Shown: positions 7,627-17,302 of the stretch, piece by piece
Numbering within the stretch: position 1 is the first letter of the stretch
How the letters are laid out: each line of letters begins with the position of its first letter
NCBI GenBank assembly: GCA_964406095.1
Contig: CAYOQJ010000097.1
Location: 1-60,155, forward strand
From: M55B167 sp964406095
GTDB taxonomy: Bacteria; Verrucomicrobiota; Kiritimatiellia; RFP12; UBA1067
Direction: 5' to 3'
Length of the DNA: 60,155 bases
Made by a program: the position numbers and the translations under genes
The notes under the pieces: generated by a model
Seen by the model: the letters and a program-made list of their open reading frames with translations, nothing else
Database searches by the model: none
What the model was told of the DNA's origin: nothing

Positions 7627-8448
7627 TCAATCCTGACCTTTAGCTGCAATCACACACTCGGCGACATCAACCGTCATAAATTTGCCGTCGGCGGAGCGCA
7701 ACACCACTTTAGCCTGTAACACATCACGGTTTATAATAACACCTTTGAAATTGTCATGCGATCTACAAATTACAGTCGCGCCCAGACGAGGCATACCTTC
7801 GGCAGCCTTTTCATAAACATCGTTCTCAAAGCGTAAACAGCATTTCAAACGGTTGCAGGTTCCGTTGAGTGCAGCCGGATTAAGAGCAATACCCTGATTT
7901 TTTGCCATCTTTAAATTGACGTGACAATCCTGTCTAATCCAGGAACAGCAGCATGCCACCCGCCCGCAATGGCCAATACATCCGATCAACCTGGTTTCAT
8001 CTCGCGCTCCGATCTGCCATAGATTCACAGATATTTTAAAATCACGCTCGATGCCATCAGCAAAGCGTTGAATGTTAAGCGGTTTTTTTGCAGAATAGCG
8101 GATAAAAACGCGACGTTGATCAAACGAGCAGCGTACATATACGATTTTAACTCTGACATGAAAATTGTGTAGTTGTTCCGAGAAAGCATCCTCAATTTTT
8201 TTTGCCAGTATTTTATTCTGCTCTATGCACTCTATATCCTGAGCGTTAAGAGGACGCACTATTCTGAAACCGGGAATTTTAATTTCATTGTATTTTTTCT
8301 GCAGATCACCGTAATCAATCAGTTCAGCATGATCCAGACCGAAATCAAACTCGACAATATAATCACGCCCGAGGCAAATATCGATACCGCTGTTGACCCT
8401 GCTGAAAAACAGAGTGTACTCCGGCGTTCTGATTCGAGCCAATTGCAT
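7627..8448 (-). CDS. ricT: PSP1-domain protein RicT (YaaT)
   Basis: A 273-residue PSP1-domain protein. In Bacillus, RicT (YaaT) joins RicA and RicF in an iron-sulfur complex that affects RNA processing and development. The family cysteines are all present: CIGHCGRVACCCSW (C157, C161, C166-168) and CNRLKCC (C198, C203, C204). The upstream neighbour holB is a conserved association (holB-yaaT), and tmk follows the same pattern. The C-terminal extension after the cysteine region resembles a small KOW-like beta domain. RicA and RicF are not in this window. Confidence 0.9.
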   Translation of the reverse strand: MQLARIRTPEYTLFFSRVNSGIDICLGRDYIVEFDFGLDHAELIDYGDLQKKYNEIKIPGFRIVRPLNAQDIECIEQNKILAKKIEDAFSEQLHNFHVRVKIVYVRCSFDQRRVFIRYSAKKPLNIQRFADGIERDFKISVNLWQIGARDETRLIGCIGHCGRVACCCSWIRQDCHVNLKMAKNQGIALNPAALNGTCNRLKCCLRFENDVYEKAAEGMPRLGATVICRSHDNFKGVIINRDVLQAKVVLRSADGKFMTVDVAECVIAAKGQD

Positions 8449-8491
8449 GATACGTTTACCTTTTTCCTATACGCAGCGCTATTTGAGAATC

Positions 8492-9466
8492 TTAAATAAT
8501 TCCGTGTTGAATGCGGTCGATCGCGTATGCCAAGGTGGATTCTTCCGGCATGTTGCGATCGTTCAAATGGCGTTCCAGCTCTTCAACGGCTTTTATATTG
8601 TAGTTTGCCTGTCTTAATTTCAGATTTGCGGCACGGCTTTTCAGCACCGCCAGATAAGTCTGGTTGAAAACAAGACTCTCAGCCCCTCCCGAACAAAGAA
8701 TCAGCAGATCGCGCACCCAACGCAGCAAAATCATGATGAAATCGTTACGGTATTCACGATAACGCGCACTGACTTTCGCATCAAAGACATCGGAACTCTC
8801 ATCGATCTTTTCGTTGAACTCATCTTCTTCTTTAACCAAAGTTGTAACATGTTGTTTGATGTCAGTCAGCACACTGTAAAGATTGTTGGCCATAGAAAGC
8901 CTTTCAATCGGCGTTTTATAAAGATCAAAAGAGAGTGTTTCAAGCACACGGCTGCGCCAGGGTTCATCAAGTACGCGAATCTGATCCAAATCAATTTTCT
9001 GGCAACGCGAAATAATTGTCGGCAACAGCTGTTGCGGAGCCTCAGTAAGCAACAGAAAAATTGTTTTGCGCGGCGGTTCTTCGAGTGTTTTCAAAAAAGC
9101 GTTTGAGGACTCTACATTAAGGCGGTCGGCGCCAACAATCACTCCGGCCTTCCAGCCTCCCTGCAGAGAGCTTTTACCAATCACTGAAATCAGGTTTTCA
9201 CGAATATTTTTGACACTTATCACCCTTGATTTCTTTTCAGGGTAAATCCAAGTTATATCGACCTGGGTTTTTTCCTGGACTTTGCGGCAGGCATCACAAG
9301 CGTTGCACGGTTTGTTTATGGCAGATGTGCAGTAGAGATACTGCAGTATCCGGATTGTTAAATCCATACCTATGCCGCGCAGAGGCCCTTTGATCAAATA
9401 GGCTTGCGCGGGGCGCCCACTCTCAAAAGCGTGCTTAACCAATTGAAATTTTGCGTTATACGGCAT
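8492..9466 (-). CDS. holB: DNA polymerase III subunit delta'
   Basis: A 324-residue AAA+ clamp-loader subunit. The zinc module CNACDACRKV and the sensor/Arg-finger region SSNAFLKTLEEPP and LLPTIISRCQ are characteristic. The P-loop is degenerate (KGPLRGIGMD without GKT), as in several delta' subunits that do not hydrolyse ATP. It lies 17 bases downstream of tmk, the usual tmk-holB order, and is followed by ricT. Confidence 0.9.
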   Translation of the reverse strand: MPYNAKFQLVKHAFESGRPAQAYLIKGPLRGIGMDLTIRILQYLYCTSAINKPCNACDACRKVQEKTQVDITWIYPEKKSRVISVKNIRENLISVIGKSSLQGGWKAGVIVGADRLNVESSNAFLKTLEEPPRKTIFLLLTEAPQQLLPTIISRCQKIDLDQIRVLDEPWRSRVLETLSFDLYKTPIERLSMANNLYSVLTDIKQHVTTLVKEEDEFNEKIDESSDVFDAKVSARYREYRNDFIMILLRWVRDLLILCSGGAESLVFNQTYLAVLKSRAANLKLRQANYNIKAVEELERHLNDRNMPEESTLAYAIDRIQHGII

Positions 9467-9483
9467 AGTTTTTTTTAACCTGA

Positions 9484-10143
9484 TTAAAACCGATATGTGT
9501 TAGTGGAAAGAAAACGTTGTGTCACACATGCGCGAATTTCACTTTGCACAATTTCCGGTTCACGTTCAGCATCAATCAGCTTAAAACGCGTGCTTTCAAT
9601 CTCCGCAAGCGAGTGAAACCCTCGGCGCAACCGACTATGAAACGAAGCATTTTCCGCTTCGATTCGGTCGGGTTGCGAGTTATTCGCACTGTGACGCGTT
9701 ACCAATCGCGCAAGGCTGGTTTGAGATGAAACATCGATCAGCAGGGTAAGATCGGGTTTAAGATCAGCGGTTGCGAAAGCATCAAGCATTCGTAAAGATG
9801 AAAGATCAAGTCCTCTGCCGTAGCCTTGATAGGCCATTGTAGAATCGGAAAAGCGGTCACAAAGCACCCATTTACCGTCCTGCAAACTCGGACGGATAAG
9901 TTCATCGACATGTTGAGCCCGGCTGGCAAGAAACAGAAGTAGCTCCGTGCGGTTGAACGGCAGTTCGTTCGGTGCACTATGCTGAATCAGCGCACGGATT
10001 TTTTCACCAAGCGCAGTCCCGCCGGGTTCACGTGTGGCGACTACATCAATACCCAGACCACACAGAAACTCACTCAATCGTGCAATGTGTGTGGTTTTAC
10101 CGCTACCTTCCGGACCTTCGAATGTTATAAATTTACCGTGCAT
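9484..10143 (-). CDS. tmk: Thymidylate kinase
   Basis: A 219-residue kinase phosphorylating dTMP to dTDP. The P-loop is GPEGSGKTT (10-18), followed by the family motif TREPGGTALGEKIR and the DRFSDSTMAYQGYGRGL region with the DRY/F-like motif. The lid sequence has no obvious run of arginines but is followed by RIEAENASFHSRLRRGF, typical of the family. It stands at the head of the tmk-holB-ricT set. Confidence 0.95.
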   Translation of the reverse strand: MHGKFITFEGPEGSGKTTHIARLSEFLCGLGIDVVATREPGGTALGEKIRALIQHSAPNELPFNRTELLLFLASRAQHVDELIRPSLQDGKWVLCDRFSDSTMAYQGYGRGLDLSSLRMLDAFATADLKPDLTLLIDVSSQTSLARLVTRHSANNSQPDRIEAENASFHSRLRRGFHSLAEIESTRFKLIDAEREPEIVQSEIRACVTQRFLSTNTYRF

Positions 10144-10203
10144 AAAAAATTATTTTAGAGAAGCAACTGATTCTCTGCAGTTACCAAACCGATATTATGG
10201 ATC

Positions 10204-11610
10204 TTATATTTTCTTCACTATCTGTCCCTCTTTGGAGTCGCGTACGCTCCATCCTCCAGCTGACAGCTCGTCACGCAGACGATCGGATTCCGCCCAATTT
10301 TTTGCACTGCGTGCCAGTGCCCGCGCATCAACCAGTGCTTGGATAGCGCACGGGATATCCTCATCCACACGGCGTTCAAAATTTATAACTCCCAATATCT
10401 CGTCAAAGCGCTTGAAGAGAGCTACCAACGCTGCTGCTTCTCCGGCGGAAAGTTTGTTGGCATGAAAGGCAACATTACTTTCCCGTACCAGATTGTAAAC
10501 GACAGCCAGTGCCCCGGGAACATTGAGGTCATCATTTATCGCGGCGGTAAAAGCGGCTTTTGTTCGGTCAGCGAACTCCGGTAGATGCTCCGATGCGACT
10601 CCTCGAGCTTTAGCGGAAAGCGCGTCCAGGCATTCATCGATACGCGCAAGTGAAACACGTGCGGCATCAAGCGCGTCGAAGGTGAAATTCAATGGTTGAC
10701 GGTAATGTCCGTTAATCAACACATAACGTATTTCACGTCCGGACCATCCCTTATCAATCAAATCGCGCAGAGTGAAGAAGTTGCCGAGCGATTTCGACAT
10801 TTTTTCACCGTTCACCTGCAAATGGGCACAGTGCATCCAGGTTTTAACAAAGGGTTTGCCGGTAGCTCCTTCCGCTTGTGCAATCTCATTTTCGTGGTGT
10901 GGAAAGAGATTGTCAATGCCGCCGGTATGCATATCGAAGGTTTCACCCAGATACTTCATGGCCATAGCGGAGCACTCAAGATGCCAACCGGGGCGCCCCC
11001 TTCCCCAGGGTGAGTTCCAGTAGACATCTCCGTCATCCTTGTCCCACCCCTTCCACAGCGCGAAGTCGCCGTAGCTCTCTTTCTCATATTCATCCTGGGA
11101 GACTCTTGCTCCGGAACGCAGCTTTTCACGGTCGAGACGGGCTAACTTGCCGTAACCCGGCAGTTTACCCACGCTGAAATATACAGAGCCGTCATCCGAT
11201 TTGTAGGCCAATTTGTTATCAAAGAGCTTTGTGATCAGAGCAATCATATCGGCGATATGATCGGTGGCGGCGGGATAATATTCAGCTGGTTCGATATTGA
11301 GTTTACGCAAATCGTCAAAAAAAGCCTGGACAAATTCAGAGGTAAACTCTTTGAGTGACACCCCCCTACTGATAGCCCCCCTGATGGTCTTATCATCAAC
11401 ATCGGTCAGATTCATCACCTGCGTTATTCCGATTCCGTTGAATTTGATCACCCGGCGCAGGATATCCTCGAAAATATAGGCCCGAAAATTGCCGATGTGC
11501 GCAAAATTATAAACAGTTGGGCCGCAGGTATATAAACGTATGCGATTATCCTGCAGCGGGATGATCTCCTCTTTTGTGCGAGTCAGCGAGTTGTAAAAAT
11601 TCATTTTCAT
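10204..11610 (-). CDS. cysS: Cysteinyl-tRNA synthetase
   Basis: A 468-residue class I aminoacyl-tRNA synthetase charging tRNA-Cys. It has the zinc Cys and HIGH motif in TCGPTVYNFAHIGNFR, WHLECSAMAMKYLG with zinc ligands, HHENEIAQAEG and the KMSKSLGNFFTL motif. AAGGA lies 11 bases before the ATG, whose A overlaps the last base of the ispF stop codon, so the two are coupled. ispF-cysS pairing is common in bacteria. Confidence 0.97.
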   Translation of the reverse strand: MKMNFYNSLTRTKEEIIPLQDNRIRLYTCGPTVYNFAHIGNFRAYIFEDILRRVIKFNGIGITQVMNLTDVDDKTIRGAISRGVSLKEFTSEFVQAFFDDLRKLNIEPAEYYPAATDHIADMIALITKLFDNKLAYKSDDGSVYFSVGKLPGYGKLARLDREKLRSGARVSQDEYEKESYGDFALWKGWDKDDGDVYWNSPWGRGRPGWHLECSAMAMKYLGETFDMHTGGIDNLFPHHENEIAQAEGATGKPFVKTWMHCAHLQVNGEKMSKSLGNFFTLRDLIDKGWSGREIRYVLINGHYRQPLNFTFDALDAARVSLARIDECLDALSAKARGVASEHLPEFADRTKAAFTAAINDDLNVPGALAVVYNLVRESNVAFHANKLSAGEAAALVALFKRFDEILGVINFERRVDEDIPCAIQALVDARALARSAKNWAESDRLRDELSAGGWSVRDSKEGQIVKKI

Positions 11611-12098
11611 TATCTAAATTCCTTGATTCGTTCCACCAGTACCGTTGCCATTGCCGAGATTCCTTCACCTCTTCCTTCGAACCCCATTCCCTCGTTGGTT
11701 TTGGCTTTGATTGACAGAGCGGAAATATCAATCTTCAGAATTTCCGCCAGCCTTTTACGCATGGCGGGAATATGCGGAGCCAGTCTGGGTAATTGTGCAA
11801 TGATCGTCGTGTCAGCATTAACAACGCTCCAGCCCTTGTTAAAAAGATATTTCCCTACAGTTTGAAGCAGCAGACAACTATCTGAATCTTTCCAGTACTG
11901 ATCTGTATCCGGGAAAAACGTACCTATATCACCTGCAGCCACCGAACCCAGCAGAGCATCGCAGAGCGCATGGCAGAGTACATCGGCATCGGAGTGACCC
12001 ATCAAACCTTTGGTATAATCGATCTCCACTCCACCTATAATTAGACGCCGCCCTTCGACAAGACGATGCGAATCAAATCCAATTCCCGTACGCAACAT
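11610..12098 (-). CDS. ispF: 2-C-methyl-D-erythritol 2,4-cyclodiphosphate synthase
   Basis: A 162-residue enzyme of the non-mevalonate isoprenoid pathway. The N-terminal GIGFDSHR with Asp and His metal ligands, LMGHSDADVLCHALCDALLG, DIGTFFPDTD and the ending KTNEGMGFEGRGEGISAMA all match IspF. The ATG at 12098 is used because it fits the family N-terminus; an in-frame TTG at 12134 would add 12 residues. Its stop overlaps the cysS start. The companion ispD is not in the window. Confidence 0.95.
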   Translation of the reverse strand: MLRTGIGFDSHRLVEGRRLIIGGVEIDYTKGLMGHSDADVLCHALCDALLGSVAAGDIGTFFPDTDQYWKDSDSCLLLQTVGKYLFNKGWSVVNADTTIIAQLPRLAPHIPAMRKRLAEILKIDISALSIKAKTNEGMGFEGRGEGISAMATVLVERIKEFR

Positions 12099-12177
12099 TG
12101 TGATATCATATAAAAAGATAGGTTCATAACTCAAGCTCTCAGCTTATTTATTATAAGAAAAGCTGTTCAGCAGTTTC

Positions 12178-13788
12178 TCAGCGCTGCTCGCCCATCACTG
12201 CCGAGGCCAGGGTATTTTCCAGCATGCGACCAGAGAGCGGCATCAGCACAAAGAAAACCAGCAGTTTGCGATAGAACTGCACTTCAACCGGCGTCAGCGG
12301 CTGGGAATCAATCAACACAACAGGCACATGTCTGGTTTCCTGGGCATCGCGCAGATAAAGCACAAGTTCCTGGATATCGACATCCTTCAAATGTCGATCG
12401 ATCATCAAGGCTGAAGCCTTGACATCATGGAAGCACGCTATAACACTGCGGGCATTGAGTTGACGATCAAATCGATAACCCGAGCTGCGGATGCGGTTAC
12501 CCATCAATTCAGCCAGCGCATCGTCATCTGTAAGTAGCATTACCAGCGGAGGCGACGCAAGTGGCAGTCGGATTGAAACCTCCGTGCCGCACTCGGTGCC
12601 AGGTACAGGGCTGTCAAAGCTGATCTGACCATTATGTAGCTCAACCAGCTCGCGTGAAATCGACAAACCGAGACCGGAACCGCGTACATGTTCTCCCACC
12701 CGGAAATAGCGCTGAGTCAACCTTGAGAGCAACTCTTTCGGAATGCCCTGTCCTGTGTCACTCACCTTGATCAATGCCATTCTGTTATCATCAGGATCAA
12801 CCCGCAGTGTAATCGAAATGACACCCTCTTCAGGTGTAAATTTAACCGCATTGCCGACCACATTTGTAATTACACGCTGCATCTTCTGATGGTCGCAGTT
12901 GACGAATAAATCCTCTACCCCAAAATCAAAAGCCAGTTTAATGTGTTTGGCGTCCGCCTGAATGCGCAGCGTTTCCACTCCACAGCCTATCACTGAACGC
13001 ACCGGCACCGTTTTGCGAACCAGCACCAGCCTCTCGCTCTCGATCTGGCTCAAATCAAGGATATCATTGACTGTTGTCAATAAACGGTGGCAATCCGACT
13101 GCAACCGTTCCAGATAGCGAAGAACCTTGTCGGATATCGGTCCGGCCACACCGCGCAACATATTATTAACTGCATAAATCATAGAGGTTAAAGGGGTACG
13201 TAATTCATGTGAAACGTTTGAAACAAATTCCATCCGTGAACGGTCATGCGCTTGCAGGCGTTCAATCGCATGCTGAAGCTCCTGTTGAGCGTTATAGCGG
13301 ATCGTAATGTCACGAATGTAAAAACAGAGTTGAGCATAGTCATCCATATCGAGCCGGTTCACCACTATTTCGGCGGGAAATGTGGTATCGTCACTGCGTT
13401 TGCAGAATCCCTCTACCATCGTAAACTGACGATTATCAAGATTGCATTGAAGCACCGTTGACAATTCGTCGGTCACACCGAGAATCAGGTCAAAGACCTC
13501 TCTGCCGACTAAATCACCGCTGGCTATTTTAAAGAAGGTTGAAGCTCGAAGGTTGCCAGCCAGAATAAAACCGTCGATTGTTGTGATAAGAACAGCGTCA
13601 TAGAGTGCTTCAAAAAGTTTGAACAGCGGCGTGCCGACCATAATGTTGTTATAGCGCCACTCTCTTTCAGCATTTGACACCTCGCGTGAAGGCTGCTTCT
13701 CCGATTCGGAAGCAACGGGCAGTTCTGATGGCAGAACATTGATTCGCATGGTCATATCGGGACGCAAATTGTTGTCATTGATTTTCAT
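12178..13788 (-). CDS. PAS sensor histidine kinase with degenerate C-terminal receiver
   Basis: A 536-residue soluble-looking kinase. Domains in order: N-terminal linker, PAS domain (about 50-165), HisKA with the H-box SNVSHELRTP (H194), HATPase with N-box NVVGNAVKF, G1 DTGQGIP and G2 GSGLGLSI, and a C-terminal receiver-like domain (about 410-530). The receiver keeps an acidic pair (TDDDA) and a candidate acceptor Asp (MIDRH), but the conserved Lys-Pro reads LMPL, so phosphotransfer may be impaired. No membrane segment is seen. The ATG at 13788 follows an AAGG site and avoids overlap with comF. No partner response regulator is adjacent. Confidence 0.88.
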   Translation of the reverse strand: MKINDNNLRPDMTMRINVLPSELPVASESEKQPSREVSNAEREWRYNNIMVGTPLFKLFEALYDAVLITTIDGFILAGNLRASTFFKIASGDLVGREVFDLILGVTDELSTVLQCNLDNRQFTMVEGFCKRSDDTTFPAEIVVNRLDMDDYAQLCFYIRDITIRYNAQQELQHAIERLQAHDRSRMEFVSNVSHELRTPLTSMIYAVNNMLRGVAGPISDKVLRYLERLQSDCHRLLTTVNDILDLSQIESERLVLVRKTVPVRSVIGCGVETLRIQADAKHIKLAFDFGVEDLFVNCDHQKMQRVITNVVGNAVKFTPEEGVISITLRVDPDDNRMALIKVSDTGQGIPKELLSRLTQRYFRVGEHVRGSGLGLSISRELVELHNGQISFDSPVPGTECGTEVSIRLPLASPPLVMLLTDDDALAELMGNRIRSSGYRFDRQLNARSVIACFHDVKASALMIDRHLKDVDIQELVLYLRDAQETRHVPVVLIDSQPLTPVEVQFYRKLLVFFVLMPLSGRMLENTLASAVMGEQR

Positions 13789-13798
13789 AGTCAAAACC

Positions 13799-14542
13799 TT
13801 ACCGTCGGGCGGCACTGACAGCATAAACCTTACGGGCACCGCCTCGTTTCAATGCGGCGGAGCATTCACTGAGCGTCGCACCGGTTGTCATCACATCGTC
13901 AACCAGCAGAATTGTACGGCCTCTGATCCACTGCGTTCTTACCACCGCAAAGGCATCCTTTATATTCACACGCCGCTGTGCGGCGTTGAGGCGGGTCTGG
14001 GTTTCCGTTGCCCGAACACGTTTCAGCGAGCGGGAATCCAGCCGGCGGTCAAGCCGTTCAGCGAGCTCTCCCGCCAGTACCTGCGCCTGATTGTATAAGC
14101 GCTCTCTTTCACGCGTTCTGAAAAGTGGAACCGGCACAACAAGATCGATGCTGTTCAGATCAAAACAACTTGACAGAACACCCTCGATGATATCAGATAT
14201 ATCCGCTGTCAACCACAGTGCTTTTTTATATTTAAAATCGTGCAGCACACTCCGCATGATACCGCTGAAACGTGCCGCACTTCGGGCGCGGTCAAAGGAT
14301 GGCTTGTTTTGTCTGCATAAGGAACAGATGAAATCATTGCGGGGATTAGCAGTTAGCGGATTACCGCAGAGTGCGCAGCATCCTTCATCCAGCATTTCGA
14401 TTCGACTGAAACAATCCCAGCAGATGCAGCGCCCGTCACGATCACTCGTTCGTCCACATCCAGGACATATTCTCGGATAGAGCGCATCTTTTATAAGAGC
14501 AGTAAAACCTTGCCGGGCATCTCTCAATTCAGCCAAAATCAT
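13799..14542 (-). CDS. ComF family phosphoribosyltransferase-like protein
   Basis: A 247-residue ComFC/GntX-type protein. Two zinc-ribbon pairs at the N-terminus (CPGCG, CWDC; CALCG, CSLC) precede a phosphoribosyltransferase domain with the PRPP motif ILLVDDVMTTGATL. ComFC is needed for late steps of DNA uptake in naturally competent bacteria, though the family is also found in non-competent ones. It lies 10 bases before the histidine kinase gene and is likely co-transcribed with it. Confidence 0.9.
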   Translation of the reverse strand: MILAELRDARQGFTALIKDALYPRICPGCGRTSDRDGRCICWDCFSRIEMLDEGCCALCGNPLTANPRNDFICSLCRQNKPSFDRARSAARFSGIMRSVLHDFKYKKALWLTADISDIIEGVLSSCFDLNSIDLVVPVPLFRTRERERLYNQAQVLAGELAERLDRRLDSRSLKRVRATETQTRLNAAQRRVNIKDAFAVVRTQWIRGRTILLVDDVMTTGATLSECSAALKRGGARKVYAVSAARR

Positions 14543-14629
14543 CTCACAGGCGATCTCCTTCGCAAATTTTTCGCAAATTCACTCAGGTCGATGTTCACAG
14601 CGTGAATCGGGCTCAGACCTGGTTTAACT

Positions 14630-16660
14630 TCAGCGTGTGAACTGAAGTAGCCGAACGCTGTGGCCCTTCATCTGCACTCTGAGCTCAAGTTTGCCGTCAT
14701 CCACCTCTATGGCCCGATCACTGATCGTCATGGGCAAACGGCCCAGTTCACGATATCGTTCAAAATCATCTCGTAGTGTCAATAAGCCGGCATGTCCCCA
14801 ACGCCGACGGAAATCGCCGCTCAGAGCCGCAGTATCCGGCAAAGGTTTCATTTTCCTGTGGTGACACTCTTTAATAAACTCATGGATGAAAACACCGTGC
14901 TCACGATCAACCAGCCACTCGTTCATTTTCCAACGCTCTTCTGAACGCATGCTGTTTTTCAACACACGCAGATGAATTTCCTCTGATACCTGAGGCGTAC
15001 GCAACGGCCGATGATTATAGAGCAGCACGAATATCGAATCTTCTTGTTCCGCCGCGATTGCTCCGGCCAGCGCGACTGAGTTTGTGTTACTCACACATAC
15101 CGAAAGCCTCCGGCCACCGGACATCTTGCCGAGCATAGTGTGGATATGTGTACGGGGATGAAAAATACCGAGGGTGGTGGTAGCCCACTGATGCACCTGA
15201 GCGACATTCAGACGATAAACCTTTTCGGCAATACCAGCATACCAACTGGCCCCCCATTCTGTGACATCTCCGTTCCACAGCCTGCGATTGTATTCGTCGT
15301 TAAGTATTGCGAATTCGGCAACCTCAAAGGGTATGTCGTGGAAACGTTCATAACGATTTAAACGGTTGCGAATGGTTATCACATTCTCTTCAAAGCCCTG
15401 CTGAGATTCGCCTACCCGTCCATACCAGGATGAAGAAAAGAAGGTCATGGGAAGATTGTTGGTTGCGATAAAGTCCACCAGGTTCAGTCCCCATTTATCA
15501 AGTTTGGTGTCCAGAATATTACCCGGCCCGATATCCGGGTTTGGAATAACACGCAGCACGGCGGCTGTAGTGCGAGCATAATGGTGTTGATACTGCTCCT
15601 GTGTTCCAATCCAGTGTCCAGGGTGTAAGTCCGGCTCGGTTCCCACTCTGAAACGCCAGGAAGAGACCCGCTTTATTCCGAAGGCATCGACCATAGCCTG
15701 TAGCGCTTTTTCGACATACAACTCCCATAAAGCATAATCTTCCGGCGGATAGGTGTTTCCGTATTTTTCCATCTCGACATCGCCGGACATCGTCAGCGGT
15801 ACATTGTCCAGCACAATGCGCGGCTGATAACCGGCATCCAGTATGCCTTGCAGTATAGCGACCATCCCATCGAATTCAAAAACAGGTCGGCCCTCCGCAT
15901 CCACTCCCTTGAACCATTGATTGCGCCCATCATGCCGTCCGCCGAGCAGCCGTACACAGTTCACATAACGCATAAAGGGGTGGGATATCTTCTGCGATGC
16001 ACGGAATGATGCGTTGGTGAAAGGATCCTGACGCGTGTAATTCACAATGCTCCAGAAGTTATAAATACGATCGAGCTTCTGCGATGTATCAACGGTGATC
16101 ACACGTGAACCCGGCTGGTGCTCCGGCAGAGGCGGAAATTCGGGTTTCGCATTAACACCAAGTATCTTTCCTTTAAAACGGCTTCCACCGGCACGATGGC
16201 CCAAATTAAAATATTCTGGCCAACGTTTGATCAGCACTCCCCTCGCAAATCCTGTTATTGTTCCATCAACTCGCAGATAAAAGCTGACATCATCACTCTC
16301 GCGTTGCCAGAGAAGCTGTACCCGGTGTTTGCTTGCTGCCGCCCATTTCCTGGCGGGATTATGATTGATTGCCGAATGACTCTGCTCATCGGCTTTATAA
16401 ACAGCAGTCAGGGAACCCTCTCTGAAAAAGAGGGTGACATGCGTGTGAGCCCGATCACCGACATGAAAGAGTGTCTGGTTATCGCCGGGCGGCCACTCAT
16501 CCGGCAGTTCCAGCATTATTTCAACCATCCCGGCAGCCGCTGAGAGTGCAGTGGCGGTCGGCAGAGTCAATCCCTCTGCAGGTGCTGGCTCATTCCGCGC
16601 ATACTCAGCTTTACCAGTCAAAGAGCCCGCCAACAAAGCCATCATTAAAATTTTAATCAT
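14630..16660 (-). CDS. Secreted glycoside hydrolase, GH39-like
   Basis: A 676-residue protein with an N-terminal signal peptide (MIKILMMALLAGSLTGKA). Residues about 40-190 look like a LamG/concanavalin-type domain. A clan GH-A (beta/alpha)8 domain follows: WRFRVGTEPD carries the candidate acid/base E342, and FEVAEFAILN carries the candidate nucleophile E449, a separation of 107 that fits GH39 (beta-xylosidase/iduronidase type). The substrate is unknown. Its start overlaps the DUF3795 gene stop by ATGA, so the two are made together. A sulfamidase-like sulfatase upstream on the same strand suggests a glycosaminoglycan-like or other sulfated substrate. GH79 or another GH-A family is an alternative. 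Confidence 0.75.
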   Translation of the reverse strand: MIKILMMALLAGSLTGKAEYARNEPAPAEGLTLPTATALSAAAGMVEIMLELPDEWPPGDNQTLFHVGDRAHTHVTLFFREGSLTAVYKADEQSHSAINHNPARKWAAASKHRVQLLWQRESDDVSFYLRVDGTITGFARGVLIKRWPEYFNLGHRAGGSRFKGKILGVNAKPEFPPLPEHQPGSRVITVDTSQKLDRIYNFWSIVNYTRQDPFTNASFRASQKISHPFMRYVNCVRLLGGRHDGRNQWFKGVDAEGRPVFEFDGMVAILQGILDAGYQPRIVLDNVPLTMSGDVEMEKYGNTYPPEDYALWELYVEKALQAMVDAFGIKRVSSWRFRVGTEPDLHPGHWIGTQEQYQHHYARTTAAVLRVIPNPDIGPGNILDTKLDKWGLNLVDFIATNNLPMTFFSSSWYGRVGESQQGFEENVITIRNRLNRYERFHDIPFEVAEFAILNDEYNRRLWNGDVTEWGASWYAGIAEKVYRLNVAQVHQWATTTLGIFHPRTHIHTMLGKMSGGRRLSVCVSNTNSVALAGAIAAEQEDSIFVLLYNHRPLRTPQVSEEIHLRVLKNSMRSEERWKMNEWLVDREHGVFIHEFIKECHHRKMKPLPDTAALSGDFRRRWGHAGLLTLRDDFERYRELGRLPMTISDRAIEVDDGKLELRVQMKGHSVRLLQFTR

Positions 16661-17241
16661 AATACCAAATCTTTTTCACCTAACTCCTGAATCGGATTGC
16701 CGCAGTGAGGGCACTTTTCTTTGCTTTGCCAGGCGAAAATTTTGCCACAGGCAGGGCAACTCCAACGTTGGTGCAACTCGGCACGCACAGCTTCAATTCC
16801 GCGTTCTCTAATTTTAAGACAGGTTGTCCGTGCTACTTGGCGGTAAAGTGCCTTCGCGTGGTGATTTTTCAGGATTTCACAGCTCTCAAAATCAGGACAC
16901 AAACCGCAGTTGGCGACCTTTTTAGCACGGGCGCAATTGAACACTGCACACTTGGATTTCATTGCGGGATTTGTGCAGCATTTACATTTTTTCCCTGTTT
17001 TTGCCACTCCTTCAAGCCGTCCTTTGCATGCGGCGCAGTAGATGCCGCAATAGGCTATATCATACTGATCAGATTTATCAGGGGTGAGCTTGGACAACCC
17101 CTGGGTGTGTTCATTTTCAGCGGCTTTCAAAGGCTTGGCATTACGGTTGGACGGAGTTGCCGCCTCCAGTGCACCGGCGCAGCCGACACACAGGCAACCG
17201 GTAACAAAACTCCGGCGATCAGTCACAGCACTCTTTTTCAT
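16657..17241 (-). CDS. DUF3795 cysteine-rich protein, possible Tat substrate
   Basis: A 194-residue protein with the DUF3795 signature CGIYCAACKGR followed by KCKCC, KCAVFNCARAKKVANCGLCPDFESC, and a C-terminal rubredoxin-like ribbon CPACG...CPHCG. The N-terminus DRRSFVTGCLCVGCAGALEAA looks like a twin-arginine signal, so it may be exported already folded with metal. The biochemical role of DUF3795 is unknown. AAGGAAAAC precedes the start, and a CG-centred operator-like site lies 22 bases upstream. It overlaps the GH39-like gene by four bases, an unusual partner for a glycosidase. Confidence 0.8.
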   Translation of the reverse strand: MKKSAVTDRRSFVTGCLCVGCAGALEAATPSNRNAKPLKAAENEHTQGLSKLTPDKSDQYDIAYCGIYCAACKGRLEGVAKTGKKCKCCTNPAMKSKCAVFNCARAKKVANCGLCPDFESCEILKNHHAKALYRQVARTTCLKIRERGIEAVRAELHQRWSCPACGKIFAWQSKEKCPHCGNPIQELGEKDLVL

Positions 17242-17262
17242 AGTATGTTTTCCTTGTTGTTA

Positions 17263-17277
17263 CGAAAGCGTTTAGCA
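17263..17277 (-). promoter_or_regulatory. LacI/cre-like operator upstream of the DUF3795-GH39 operon
   Basis: On the minus strand the site reads TGCTAAACGCTTTCG, a CG-centred half-palindrome like LacI/GalR-type operators. It matches GGTTAAGCGCTTTCA, found upstream of the GH116 gene, at 11 of 15 positions. It sits 22 bases before the gene start. Recognition is by eye. Confidence 0.35.
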
Positions 17278-17302
17278 CCAGCATACCGCCATCTGATTCT
17301 GT

